NCBI RefSeq assembly: GCF_021341665.1
Contig: NZ_JAJTTH010000018.1
Location: 1 to 57,476, forward strand
Length of the DNA stretch: 57,476 nt
Source of the DNA: Pseudomonas sp. Au-Pse12
Lineage (GTDB): Bacteria; Pseudomonadota; Gammaproteobacteria; Pseudomonadales; Pseudomonadaceae
Direction: 5' to 3'
Position 1 is the first letter of the stretch, and each line of letters starts with the position of its first letter. Shown here in pieces: positions 49,301-57,476 of the stretch. A model generated the notes under the pieces. The model was given only the letters and a program-made list of their open reading frames with translations, was not told where the DNA came from and did no database searches. The translations under genes and the position numbers were made by a program.

Positions 49301-50219
49301 CGGCAGGCTGGGCTTCCTGCCAGGTGGCCTGGCAGGAGCTGCGCAGGGTTTCACGGAACCATTTGTGCGCCGGGTCCTTGTCGTAGCGCGGGTGCCAGGC
49401 CTGGGTCAGGACCAGGGTCGGCAGAGAAATCGGCAGCACGAACGAGCGCAAGCGCAAGCCCAGGCGCGAGACGCTGAGCAGGGTTTCCTGGGGCACCGGC
49501 AGAATCAGGTCCGAATCCGGCAGCATGAACATCGCGGCGTGAAAGCTCGGGGCAATCAGCGACACCCGCCGCTCCAGGCCCTGCTCCGCCAGGGCCGCGT
49601 CGATCGGCCCGCGGGCAATGCCGCGGCGCGACATGCTGATATGGGGAAACGCGGCAAATCGCTCGGCCGTGATTTCTTCGTCGAGCAACGGATGATCCTC
49701 GCGCACCAGGCCGACAAAGGCGGTGGTGAACAGGTTCTGCACCTTCACTTCCGGGGTCAGCGGCCGGGTGTTGCTGATCCGCAGATCGATCCGCCCTTCC
49801 CGCAGGGCCTCGTCGTCGCCGTCGCCTTCAGGCACGAAACGCAGTTCGCACAACGGCGCCTGACGCTCCAGCGTATCGATCAGGCGCCCGCCGTAGACAC
49901 CGACGAAAAAGTCATTGGCGCGCACATTGAAGCGCCGTCGCAACGAAAGCAGGTCGACCTGATCTGCCGAGCGGAACAGCAGCGCCGCCTGCTCCACCAG
50001 ATCACGCACCTGGCTGCGCAGCTCCAGCGCCTTGGGGGTGGGCACCAGGCCGCGCCCGGCGCGCACCAGCACTGGGTCGCCAAGGGCGTCGCGGATTCGC
50101 GTCAGGGTCCGGCTCATGGCCGCGGGGCTGAGGTTCATGCGCCGCGCGGCGCCGACCACGCTGCCCTCGTCGAGCAGGGCGTCGAGGGCCACCAGAAGGT
50201 TCATGTCCGGAAGTTGCAT
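49293..50219 (-). CDS. LysR-family transcriptional regulator
   Basis: A 308-residue LysR protein. The N-terminal helix-turn-helix is seen in MNLLVALDALLDEGSVVGAARRMNLSPAAMSRTLTRIR, with the NodD-like VRAGRGLVPTPKALEL segment after it, and a substrate-binding domain follows. It lies 176 bp upstream of the EmrB-like gene on the same strand and probably controls that pump. The ATG at 50217-50219 is chosen because it gives the normal N-terminus (MQLPDMNLL); a Met 12 codons upstream is possible. Confidence 0.9.
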   Translation of the reverse strand: MQLPDMNLLVALDALLDEGSVVGAARRMNLSPAAMSRTLTRIRDALGDPVLVRAGRGLVPTPKALELRSQVRDLVEQAALLFRSADQVDLLSLRRRFNVRANDFFVGVYGGRLIDTLERQAPLCELRFVPEGDGDDEALREGRIDLRISNTRPLTPEVKVQNLFTTAFVGLVREDHPLLDEEITAERFAAFPHISMSRRGIARGPIDAALAEQGLERRVSLIAPSFHAAMFMLPDSDLILPVPQETLLSVSRLGLRLRSFVLPISLPTLVLTQAWHPRYDKDPAHKWFRETLRSSCQATWQEAQPAAL

Positions 50220-50335
50220 GCTGAGCACTCGTGATGGGGCAGGATTGATCCACACGCAATGCTAGCAGGCTTGTCGTTCAGAAAAATGCGGGAGATCAAT
50301 CCTTGCCCGGGAAACCGCTAGCACCCATAAAAGCG

Positions 50336-50379
50336 GCTTGCCAGCGAAGGCGGTCTCACGGCCGTCTTCGCTGGCAAGC
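50336..50379 (-). terminator. REP-type hairpin after lapC
   Basis: Arms of 18 bp (50336-50353 and 50362-50379) pair with one mismatch around an 8-nt loop. It lies 19 bp past the lapC stop and upstream of the LysR gene. No T-run; likely a REP element acting in 3'-end formation. Confidence 0.65.
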
Positions 50380-50397
50380 CCGCCCCGGCAGGTGGCA

Positions 50398-51765
50398 TCA
50401 GCGCTCGTGCAGGGCTTCGGCGCGGGCGCGGATGATCGGCTTGAGCAGGTAGCTGAGGATGCTTTTCTTGCCGGTGATGATGTCCACCGAGGCCACCATC
50501 CCGGGGATGATCAGCAGCGGTTTTTCATCGGTGCCCAGGTGGCTGCGGTCGGTGCGCAGCTTGATCATGTAGTAGGTGGTCTTCTTGTCTTCGTCGGTGA
50601 TGGTGTCGGCGCCGATCTGTTCGAGGCGGGCCTTGAGGCCGCCATAGATGGTGTAGTCATAGGCGCTGAACTTGACCACCGCTTCCTGCCCCGGGTGCAG
50701 GAAGGCGATGTCCTGGGGACGGATCTTGGCTTCCACCAGCAGGGTGTCGTTCAGCGGCACGATTTCCACCATGTCGCTGCCCGGCTGGATCACCCCGCCG
50801 ATGGTGTTGACCATCAGCTGCTTGACGATACCGCGCACCGGCGAGGTCACCAGGGTCCGGCTGACCCGGTCTTCCAGGGCCTTGCCGGTGGCGCTGGCCT
50901 TGTTCAGCTCGGTGCGTGCCTCGTTGAGCTGGGTGAGGGCCTCGCTGCGGAACTTGCCGCGGGTTTCATCGATCTTGCGCTGCACTTCCTTGATCGCCGA
51001 TTCGGCGCGGGGAATCGCCAGGGTGGTGGCGTCCAGCTGGCCTCGGGTTTCCACTTCGGCGCGCTTGAGCCGCAGCACTTCCACCGGCGACACCGCGCCC
51101 TGGGCCACCAGGGGCTCGGACATGGCAATTTCCTGACGCTGCAAGCCCAGTTGCTGGCGGTACTGGGCCTGCTTGGAAGTGAACTCGCGCAGTTCCTGCT
51201 GCTTCTGGATCAGCTGTTCCTGAAGGCCGCCGATCTCGTCATGCAGTTGCTGGCGACGGCTCTGGTACAGGGACCTTTCGCTGGCCGCCTGGCCCGGCGC
51301 TTCCTTGACCGCGTCCGCGGGGAAGCTCAGTTCGCGCTCATCCACCTCGGCGCTCAGGCGCTCGACCCGCAGCAGCATGGACAGGCGCACGGTCTCGGTC
51401 TCGCCGACGTTGGACTGGAAGCGCGTGTCGTCCAGGCGAATCAGCGGCGCACCGGCCTCCACCACCTGACCTTCCTTGACGTACAGCTCGGAGACGATCC
51501 CGCCCTCCAGGTTCTGGATCTTCTGCACCTTGGACGAAGGAATGGCCTTGCCCTCGCCCTTGGTCACTTCATCGATGACCGCGAAGTTGGCCCACAGCAT
51601 CAGGAACAGGAAAAACGCGATGATGCCCCAGATGGTCAGGCGAATGACCCGTGGCGCATCCTCGATCAGGGCCTTGTTGACTTCCGGCAGCGGCTGCCCC
51701 TTGAGGGAATCGCTGCCTTTGAAATAGCGGCGGATCGAGTCCTTGAATCCCGACTTAAGCAACAC
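50398..51765 (-). CDS. lapC: LapC, type I secretion membrane fusion protein
   Basis: A 455-residue HlyD-family adaptor that links LapB to LapE for export of the LapA adhesin. One membrane helix (about residues 42-63, IRLTIWGIIAFFLFLMLW), then EGGIVSELYVKEGQVVEAGAPLIRLDDTRF, a long coiled coil (about 120-270), and VRGIVKQLMVNTIGGVIQPGSDMVEIVP near the barrel domain. The start is a GTG at 51765 that overlaps the end of lapB by 11 bp. Position downstream of lapB and near lapA matches other P. fluorescens-group genomes. Confidence 0.93.
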   Translation of the reverse strand: MLLKSGFKDSIRRYFKGSDSLKGQPLPEVNKALIEDAPRVIRLTIWGIIAFFLFLMLWANFAVIDEVTKGEGKAIPSSKVQKIQNLEGGIVSELYVKEGQVVEAGAPLIRLDDTRFQSNVGETETVRLSMLLRVERLSAEVDERELSFPADAVKEAPGQAASERSLYQSRRQQLHDEIGGLQEQLIQKQQELREFTSKQAQYRQQLGLQRQEIAMSEPLVAQGAVSPVEVLRLKRAEVETRGQLDATTLAIPRAESAIKEVQRKIDETRGKFRSEALTQLNEARTELNKASATGKALEDRVSRTLVTSPVRGIVKQLMVNTIGGVIQPGSDMVEIVPLNDTLLVEAKIRPQDIAFLHPGQEAVVKFSAYDYTIYGGLKARLEQIGADTITDEDKKTTYYMIKLRTDRSHLGTDEKPLLIIPGMVASVDIITGKKSILSYLLKPIIRARAEALHER

Positions 51766-53920
51766 TGATCTGCCCCTTCTTCAACGCTTCCATCACCACC
51801 GCTTTCGGCCCATCGGCCAGGATCTGTCCACGGTCCACCACCAACAGCCGGTCCACCAGCGACAACAACGATGCCCGGTGAGTGACCAGGACCACGGTCT
51901 TGTTCTGCACCACTGCTTCCAGGCGCTGTTTCAGACGCTCTTCACCGGTGTTGTCCATGGCGCTGGTGGGCTCGTCGAGCAGCAGGATCTGTGGGTTGAG
52001 CAACAGGGCACGGGCCAGGGCGACGTTCTGGCGCTGGCCGCCGGAGAGGTTCTGCCCGCGTTCGCCGACCTGCAATTCATAGCCTTGCGGGTGCAACCGG
52101 GCGAACTCATGCACCCCCGCCAGTTCGGCGGCTTGCAGCACCAGTTCGTCTTCGACGTAACGGGCGCCGGAGGTCAGGTTGTCACGCAGGGTGCCCGCCA
52201 GCAGCTGGATGTCCTGGGGCACGTAGCCAATGTTGTGGCGCAGCTCGCTGACGTCGATCTGGCGAATGTCCACGCCATCCACCAGCAAGGCCCCGGATTC
52301 CGGTTGGTAGAGCCCCACCAGCAACTTGGCCAGGGAGCTCTTGCCGGAGCCGCTGCGGCCGATGATGCCGACCTTCTCGCCCGGCTTGATCACCAGGTTG
52401 ATGTTCTTCAGCGCCGGGTTCTGCTGCCCCGGGTAGGTGAAATTCAGCAGCCGGCATTCGATGGCGCCCTGCAGCACGCTGCGGCTCAGGGGGCGCTCGT
52501 CGAAATTGCGCTCCTGGGGCAGCTCCATCATCTGGTCCACCGAGGTCATGGTGACGCGCGCCTGCTGGTAACGGGTCAGCAAGCCGGACAGCGAAGCCAG
52601 CGGGCTGAGGGCCCGGCCGCTGAGCATGTAGCAGGCGATCAGGCCGCCCATGCTGAGGTTGCCGTCGATGATCTGGTACACACCGAAGATGATCATGGTC
52701 ACCCCGGCCAGCTGCTGGATCAGCAGGGTGATGTTCATCGCCAGGCTGGAGAGCATCTTCACCCGCAGCTCCAGACGGCTGAGGGTGCCGATGGTCTGCT
52801 CCCACTGGTACTGACGCTCGCTCTCGGCGTTGTTGACCTTCACGGCGTCCAGCCCGGCCAGGGTTTCGATCAGGCTCGACTGGCGTTCGGCGCCCAGGGC
52901 CATGGTTTTTTCCATGGTCGCCACCAGGGGCTTCTGCAAGGCGTAGCCGATGCCCAGAGCGATGGGGAAGGCCAGCACCGGGATCCACACCAGATGGCCG
53001 CCGAGGATGGCGATCACCAGAAAGATCAGCAGGGTGAAGGGCAAGTCGATGAGGCTGGTGAGGGTCAGGGACGCGAGGAAGTCCCGCAGGCTCTGAAACT
53101 CATGGATGTTCTGGGCGAAGCTGCCGACCCGGGCCGGGCGGTACTTCATGGCCATGCCGACGATGCGCTCGAACAGCGTGGCGGAAATGATCAGGTCGGT
53201 CTTTTTCCCCGCCAGGTCCAAACAGAGGCTGCGCAGGCTCTTGAGGATCAGGTCGAAGATATAGGCGCCCATGATGCCGATGGACAACACCCACAGGGTC
53301 GACGTGGCCTGGTTGGGCACCACCCGGTCATAGACGTTCATCACGAACAGCGGCGCGGCCATGGCGATGATGTTGATCAACAGGCTGGCGGCGATGGCGT
53401 CGGCATACAGCCAGCGCGAGCGCTTGAGGGTGTCGCGGAACCAGGAGCGGGCCCGGGGAATCAGCGAACCGTGATTGACGTCGAACTTGTGCTGGGGCTG
53501 GGCGAAGAACACCTGCCCGCTGTAGTCGTCGGCCACCAGTTGGCGATCGACGCAGACTTCGCCGCCGTCGCTTTCGCTGAGCAGCAGGCGCGCCTGGTCT
53601 TCACCTTGCCAGCCCAGGAGCACGGCACTGCGACCGTTCTTGAGCAACAACAGGGCGGGCATGGCGATGGTCGGAATCTGCTCGAGCTTGCGACGCAGCA
53701 CACGCCCCTGCAGCCCGGCCCGAGCTGCCGCGCGGGGCAGCAACTCGGCGCTCAGGCGCTGGGACGGCAATGGCAGACCGGTGGTCAGCATTGCCGCACT
53801 GGCGGGCTTTTGATGCAGGAAGCAGAGGGTCAGCAATCCATCCAGCAAGGGGTCGTCATGCATACCGCGTGGATCATGACTAAATTGCGCTCGACTGGCT
53901 TCTGATTCCACGCTGGACAC
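51755..53920 (-). CDS. lapB: LapB, type I secretion ABC transporter
   Basis: A 721-residue inner-membrane ABC exporter for LapA. Residues about 20-150 form a C39-peptidase-like domain without a visible catalytic Cys-His pair, as in LapB/HlyB proteins. A six-helix membrane domain follows (about 170-450). The ATPase shows Walker A GRSGSGKSS, signature LSGGQRQN, and Walker B ILLLDEPTSAMD. The frame starts with a GTG at 53920 and no strong ribosome site is visible; a later Met at 53863 would remove 19 residues. lapE ends 29 bp away downstream of it in genome order, i.e. upstream in transcription. Confidence 0.94.
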   Translation of the reverse strand: MSSVESEASRAQFSHDPRGMHDDPLLDGLLTLCFLHQKPASAAMLTTGLPLPSQRLSAELLPRAAARAGLQGRVLRRKLEQIPTIAMPALLLLKNGRSAVLLGWQGEDQARLLLSESDGGEVCVDRQLVADDYSGQVFFAQPQHKFDVNHGSLIPRARSWFRDTLKRSRWLYADAIAASLLINIIAMAAPLFVMNVYDRVVPNQATSTLWVLSIGIMGAYIFDLILKSLRSLCLDLAGKKTDLIISATLFERIVGMAMKYRPARVGSFAQNIHEFQSLRDFLASLTLTSLIDLPFTLLIFLVIAILGGHLVWIPVLAFPIALGIGYALQKPLVATMEKTMALGAERQSSLIETLAGLDAVKVNNAESERQYQWEQTIGTLSRLELRVKMLSSLAMNITLLIQQLAGVTMIIFGVYQIIDGNLSMGGLIACYMLSGRALSPLASLSGLLTRYQQARVTMTSVDQMMELPQERNFDERPLSRSVLQGAIECRLLNFTYPGQQNPALKNINLVIKPGEKVGIIGRSGSGKSSLAKLLVGLYQPESGALLVDGVDIRQIDVSELRHNIGYVPQDIQLLAGTLRDNLTSGARYVEDELVLQAAELAGVHEFARLHPQGYELQVGERGQNLSGGQRQNVALARALLLNPQILLLDEPTSAMDNTGEERLKQRLEAVVQNKTVVLVTHRASLLSLVDRLLVVDRGQILADGPKAVVMEALKKGQISVA

Positions 53921-53948
53921 TCTTGGCTGGCTGTTGGATGAAAATAGC

Positions 53949-55301
53949 TCAATTCATCCCAGGCAGCTGGACCTTGGGCTTCGCATCGTTCTGCACGACG
54001 GAAGCCATAGGTGCGACCACTCCCTGGCTCTTGAGCAACTCGCCCATGGTCGCCTTGATTCGATACTGAGTAAATAACTGAATGTTCTTGATCTCGGCCA
54101 AACGCCGGGAAGCAGTGAACAACTCGTTTTCGCTGTCGAGCAAGTCCAGCAGGGTGCGCTCGCCGAGGCTGAATTGCTTCTGGTAGGCGGTGCGCACGGC
54201 GGTGCTGTGATCCACATATTGCTGAGCGATCGGTACCTGGGCGTTGGCGTTGTTCAAGGCGTTCCAGGCCAGGCCCAGTTCCTCGTTCAAGACCCGCAGG
54301 GCGTTGTTGCGGATATCCAGCGCCTGGTTGGATTGATAGGCCTTGGACTCAAGGTCGGCCTTGTTGCTGCCGCCGGCGAACAGGTTGAAGCGCATGCGCA
54401 GCATGGCCTGCCATTCATTGTTGTGGCCGTTCTGGCCGTCCAGGTCGTTGTCTGCGGTACGGCCCAGCTCCGCATCGAAACGTGGGTAGAACGCCGATTT
54501 GGCGGCGTCGTACTGCTTCTCGGCAGCCACGATGTCGGATTCCGCGGAACGCAGGATCGGGCTGTTTTCCAGCATCTGACGGCGTGCTTCATCGAGGTTG
54601 GCCGGCATCATCGCCATAAAGCTGGCAGGACGCTCCAGCTGATCCGGCATCTGCCCTACCGCGCTCAGGTAGTTGGTCTGGGAGTCGGCCAGGTTGGTCT
54701 GCTCGGTGATCAGGTTGTTGCGGGCCTGGGCCATACGCGCTTCGGCCTGGTCAAGGTCGGCGCCGCTACCCACACCACGCTGGGTGCGCAGCTTGATCTG
54801 ATCGTAGATGCGCTCGTGGTTGCGCAGGTTGTCTTCCGCCAGTTGCACGAACTGACGACGGGTCAACACGTCCAGATAGACCTGCGCCACGGTCAGGCCC
54901 GTGCGCTCGGAAGTGCCAAGAAGGGAGTACGCCCGGGAATTGACGGTGGCTTGTTGACGCCCCACTTCACTAGAGGTGGCAAAACCGTCAAAAACCATCT
55001 GTTGGAGACGTAAACTTGACTCTCCGCGATTCAACGTTTCCCAGTGATTGCTGCCAGTACCCGCACGAGTACTAGGGTTATCGGTGCCCTCACGGCCATA
55101 GCCGGCAAGCATATCGACACGTGGCAGATAGCCACCTTTGGCGGCTTTGAGCTGATAGTCAGCGGCTAGACGGCTGTTGACCCCGGCTTGAATTTCCGGG
55201 TGCACATCCAGTGCTTTCTGCATGGCTTCGGGGAGTGTTTGTGCCTGCACGAAACTCGCGGCGAAGGCGAATGGCAGGGCCTTTAACAGGTGAAAACGCA
55301 T
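53949..55301 (-). CDS. lapE: LapE, TolC-family outer-membrane protein
   Basis: A 450-residue outer-membrane channel for LapA secretion and, while LapA is intact, its anchor. The signal peptide ends near ASFVQAQTLPE (about residue 20). Two TolC-type repeats contain RVDMLAGYGREG and FYPRFDAELGRTADN. The start ATG at 55299-55301 follows GAGGGAAA; upstream in-frame codons have no signal sequence. First gene of the lapE-lapB-lapC operon, divergent from lapA. Confidence 0.94.
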   Translation of the reverse strand: MRFHLLKALPFAFAASFVQAQTLPEAMQKALDVHPEIQAGVNSRLAADYQLKAAKGGYLPRVDMLAGYGREGTDNPSTRAGTGSNHWETLNRGESSLRLQQMVFDGFATSSEVGRQQATVNSRAYSLLGTSERTGLTVAQVYLDVLTRRQFVQLAEDNLRNHERIYDQIKLRTQRGVGSGADLDQAEARMAQARNNLITEQTNLADSQTNYLSAVGQMPDQLERPASFMAMMPANLDEARRQMLENSPILRSAESDIVAAEKQYDAAKSAFYPRFDAELGRTADNDLDGQNGHNNEWQAMLRMRFNLFAGGSNKADLESKAYQSNQALDIRNNALRVLNEELGLAWNALNNANAQVPIAQQYVDHSTAVRTAYQKQFSLGERTLLDLLDSENELFTASRRLAEIKNIQLFTQYRIKATMGELLKSQGVVAPMASVVQNDAKPKVQLPGMN

Positions 55302-55493
55302 GATAGAAATTTCCCTCGGACAGCTTGTCCAGAAACACGTCAAAACGTGGCGCCACATTGAATGATTACAACCATCAATGACCGTCCGTCGGAAAGTTCA
55401 AACTAAGAACTGGTTCACATACTTCAAGTCAGGTTACTGCATGAATATCAATGTGACATTAATTCAGCGATTGTTTAGGATGGCACCCATAAG

Positions 55494-55507
55494 GTCAATA
55501 GTTTGGC
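55494..55507 (+). promoter_or_regulatory. FleQ-box-like sequence upstream of lapA
   Basis: GTCAATAGTTTGGC matches the FleQ consensus GTCAATAAATTGAC at 11 of 14 positions. FleQ, a c-di-GMP-responsive regulator, is known to control lapA in other pseudomonads. Confidence 0.5.
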
Positions 55508-55541
55508 ATAAAGTTAATCTCGAAAAAATCCAGCCAAAATA

Positions 55542-55560
55542 TTGACGGCTATACTGTCAA
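55542..55560 (+). promoter_or_regulatory. TTGAC/GTCAA inverted repeat over a candidate lapA -10
   Basis: TTGAC (55542-55546) and GTCAA (55556-55560) flank TATACT (55550-55555), a near-consensus -10 without a good -35. An activator-dependent promoter is possible. Confidence 0.45.
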
Positions 55561-55664
55561 ATACCCGTTTTCAATTACACAGCAATGTGCCTCCTGACTG
55601 AGTTGCGGCCCGAGCCCAAGCCGGTACATGGAAGTCGACTAAGCGGTACATCGGAGAGTCCCCA

Positions 55665-57476
55665 ATGAGCAGTGTTGTTGCCATCGTCAAAAGCATTGTC
55701 GGTCAGGTTTTCGTAGTTTCCCCGGAAGGAATCCGGCGCGTACTCATCGAAGGCGACCGCCTGTTCGTGGGTGACCAGGTCGATACCGGCCCGGCCGGTG
55801 CCGTCACCCTGGAATTGACCGACGGGCGCACGCTCGATCTTGGCCGTGACACCCAGTGGAGCGGCGCCGCGCCGGATTCCGGCACCGACCTGGCGCAGGC
55901 CAGCGCGCAAGCCGCCCCCTCGGTGGCAGAGCTGCAGCAGGCAATCGCCGCTGGTGCCGACCCGACCACCGATCTGGAAGCCACCGCAGCCGGCCCGAGC
56001 GCCGCAGGTAGTGGCGGCGCGGCTGGTGGTGGCCACAGTTTTGTCCAGTTGGAAGAGACTGCCGGCCGGGTCGACCCGATCATCGGCTTCCCTACCGCCG
56101 GCCTGGGCCTGGCCAACGCGGCTCAGGACAACACCGTTGGCGGTCTGGCCAACAATGGCGGCCTGGCCAATGGCAACGGCAGCGGCAGTGATTCGCTGCG
56201 GCCGGCCACCCTGACCCTGGGCGCGACTCCGACCATCACCGAGGCTGGTGGCACCCTGGTGTACACCGCCACCCTGACCCAGGCGCCACTGACCGACCTG
56301 ACCGTCACCCTGTCCAATGGCGCGGTGATCGTGATCAGCGCCGGGCAAACCACCGGTAGCGTGCAGGTGCCACTGGCGCCCCACGACAACGTCTATATCG
56401 ACCCGGGCCAGATCAGCGTCAGCGTGACCGGCACCACAGGCGGCAGCGGCCTGCTGGTAACGGTCAACCCGACCCCCGCGGTGACCCAAGTCACCGACAC
56501 CATCGATACCACCACAGTCAGCCTGACCGCGGACACCAGCGTCACCGAGGGCGGGCAGATCACCTACACCGCCACCCTCACCAACCCGGCACAGACGCCA
56601 GTGACCATCACCTTGTCCAACGGCTCGGTGATCACCATTGAAGCGGGCAAGTCCAGCGGTTCGGTTGATGTTGCGGCACCGGCCAATGACGTCTACAAGA
56701 ATGGCGGCACCATCGAAGTCGGCATCACCAAGGCTGACGGCGGTAATTTCGAAAACCTGGTGCCCAGCACCGACAAGGCGGTAACCACCGTTACCGACAG
56801 CATCGACGATACCGGCCTGAGCCTGTCGGCCACCGGCACCGTGGCCGAAGGCGGTTCCATCGTCTACACCGCCACCCTGACCAATCCGGCCGGTACTCCA
56901 GTCACCGTGACCCTGTCCAACGGTGCGGTGATCACCATCGCTGCGGGCGCCACTTCCGGCACCGCTACCGTCGCGGCTCCAGCGGATGACGTCTATAAGG
57001 ACGCCGGCAAGGTTGAAGTCACCATCACCAAGGCCGATGGCGGCAACTTCGAGAATCTGGAGACCAATCCAGCGCCGGCCGTCACTGATGTCACTGACAC
57101 TATCGATACGTCGACTGTCAGCCTGACCGCTACGCCGAGCGTCGCTGAAGGCGGCATCGTGGTTTACACCGCTTCGGTGTCTGCACCAGTTACCGGCTCG
57201 CCGGTGGTGGTAACCCTGTCCAATGGCCAGACCATCACCATTCCAGTTGGTGAGTCTTCCGGCACCGTGAACTTCACCGCGCCTAACGATGCACTGGCAG
57301 GCGGCAGCTCCCTGAGCACCACCATTACCAAGGCTGACGGTGGTAACTACGAGAAGCTGGATATTAATGACAAGCCAGCTGAAACCTCGGTTACCGATAC
57401 ACCAGACACCACCACCCTCAGCGTGACCGCCACCGATACCGTGGCCGAGGGTGGCTCGATTGTTTACACCGCAACC
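55665..57476 (+). CDS. lapA: LapA, large cell-surface adhesin, N-terminal part (runs off right edge)
   Basis: The 604 codons present encode the N-terminus of the LapG-regulated biofilm adhesin. Residues 1-105 form the retention module (SSVVAIVKSIVGQVFVVSPE...EGDRLFVGDQV) that plugs LapE. The LapG cleavage site TAAG is at residues 107-110, the same place as in P. fluorescens Pf0-1. From about residue 175 come Ig-like repeats of about 100 residues (VTEGGQITYTATLTNPAQTPV, KADGGNFENL). The rest, including the RTX/C-terminal T1SS signal, lies outside the window. ATG at 55665 has GGAGAG 6 nt upstream. Confidence 0.95.
   Translation, partial: MSSVVAIVKSIVGQVFVVSPEGIRRVLIEGDRLFVGDQVDTGPAGAVTLELTDGRTLDLGRDTQWSGAAPDSGTDLAQASAQAAPSVAELQQAIAAGADPTTDLEATAAGPSAAGSGGAAGGGHSFVQLEETAGRVDPIIGFPTAGLGLANAAQDNTVGGLANNGGLANGNGSGSDSLRPATLTLGATPTITEAGGTLVYTATLTQAPLTDLTVTLSNGAVIVISAGQTTGSVQVPLAPHDNVYIDPGQISVSVTGTTGGSGLLVTVNPTPAVTQVTDTIDTTTVSLTADTSVTEGGQITYTATLTNPAQTPVTITLSNGSVITIEAGKSSGSVDVAAPANDVYKNGGTIEVGITKADGGNFENLVPSTDKAVTTVTDSIDDTGLSLSATGTVAEGGSIVYTATLTNPAGTPVTVTLSNGAVITIAAGATSGTATVAAPADDVYKDAGKVEVTITKADGGNFENLETNPAPAVTDVTDTIDTSTVSLTATPSVAEGGIVVYTASVSAPVTGSPVVVTLSNGQTITIPVGESSGTVNFTAPNDALAGGSSLSTTITKADGGNYEKLDINDKPAETSVTDTPDTTTLSVTATDTVAEGGSIVYTAT

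Larger units (their letters stand above)
55302..55664. promoter_or_regulatory. Divergent lapE-lapA control region
   Basis: 363 bp, AT-rich compared with its flanks. It carries the FleQ-like box, a TATACT -10 candidate and a TTGAC inverted repeat, all on the lapA side. No small gene was recognised. Confidence 0.6.

Noticed and set aside
55508..55545. Sigma-54 promoter for lapA
   Set aside because: TGGCAT occurs, but no GC at the -12 position follows at the right spacing.

Overview
This window looks like chromosomal DNA of a fluorescent pseudomonad, probably of the Pseudomonas protegens/chlororaphis type (an inference from gene content, not checked by search). Reasons: high GC coding density, Pseudomonas-type REP elements, a LapA N-terminus divergent from lapEBC, and a pgaABCD operon in the same neighbourhood. 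No rRNA, tRNA, CRISPR array, prophage or insertion sequence was recognised.

Layout from left to right. 1-1950: a two-partner secretion pair on the minus strand (TpsB transporter, then the first 35 codons of a TpsA exoprotein running off the left edge), followed by an AT-rich spacer. 2379-8742: pgaDCBA, the poly-N-acetylglucosamine (PNAG) exopolysaccharide operon (minus). 9007-11361: a DUF945/YdgA-like protein and an unrecognised membrane protein. 11455-16505: a five-gene MarR-FUSC-DUF1656-HlyD-OMF aromatic-acid-type efflux operon with ATGA overlaps at all four junctions. 16703-17977: a ParD/ParE-type toxin-antitoxin pair, DUF2789 and a YbaK-like aminoacyl-tRNA deacylase.

18086-37531 is the most unusual part. 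It contains a 2319-residue surface protein (DUF4347 domain, Gly-rich beta-helical region, 15 Ig-like repeats of about 101 residues). Next to it lie a TolC-like outer membrane lipoprotein, an APS-kinase-like protein, an Asp/Asn beta-hydroxylase-like protein, two sulfotransferases, a GT39-type glycosyltransferase, a phage-tail-collar (Mdp-like) protein, a DUF6916-like protein and a GNAT acetyltransferase. It ends with a three-gene adaptor operon: a plain periplasmic adaptor, a GAF-HlyD fusion, and a PqqD-like/M50 protease/HlyD fusion. There is no ABC ATPase or RND pump in this stretch. I infer a dedicated export and modification system for the giant protein, in which a TolC-HlyD-M50 machine exports it and PAPS-dependent sulfation, hydroxylation and perhaps glycosylation decorate it. 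This is a hypothesis from gene context.

37769-40692: two exported proteins of unknown role (a helical-repeat periplasmic protein and DUF3142). 40787-44809: a TonB-dependent siderophore receptor with FecR and FecI and a Fur-box-like site. 44880-50219: an EmrAB-OMF efflux operon with a LysR regulator; its outer-membrane gene carries an inverted REP doublet (REPIN) in its 5' coding end. 50398-57476: lapC, lapB and lapE (minus) and the N-terminal third or less of lapA (plus), with a FleQ-box-like site and a TTGAC inverted repeat in the divergent intergenic region.

Four separate adhesion or matrix systems (Tps, Pga, the giant Ig-repeat protein, Lap) therefore lie within 57 kb, so the region reads as a surface-attachment and biofilm neighbourhood with efflux and iron uptake genes interspersed.
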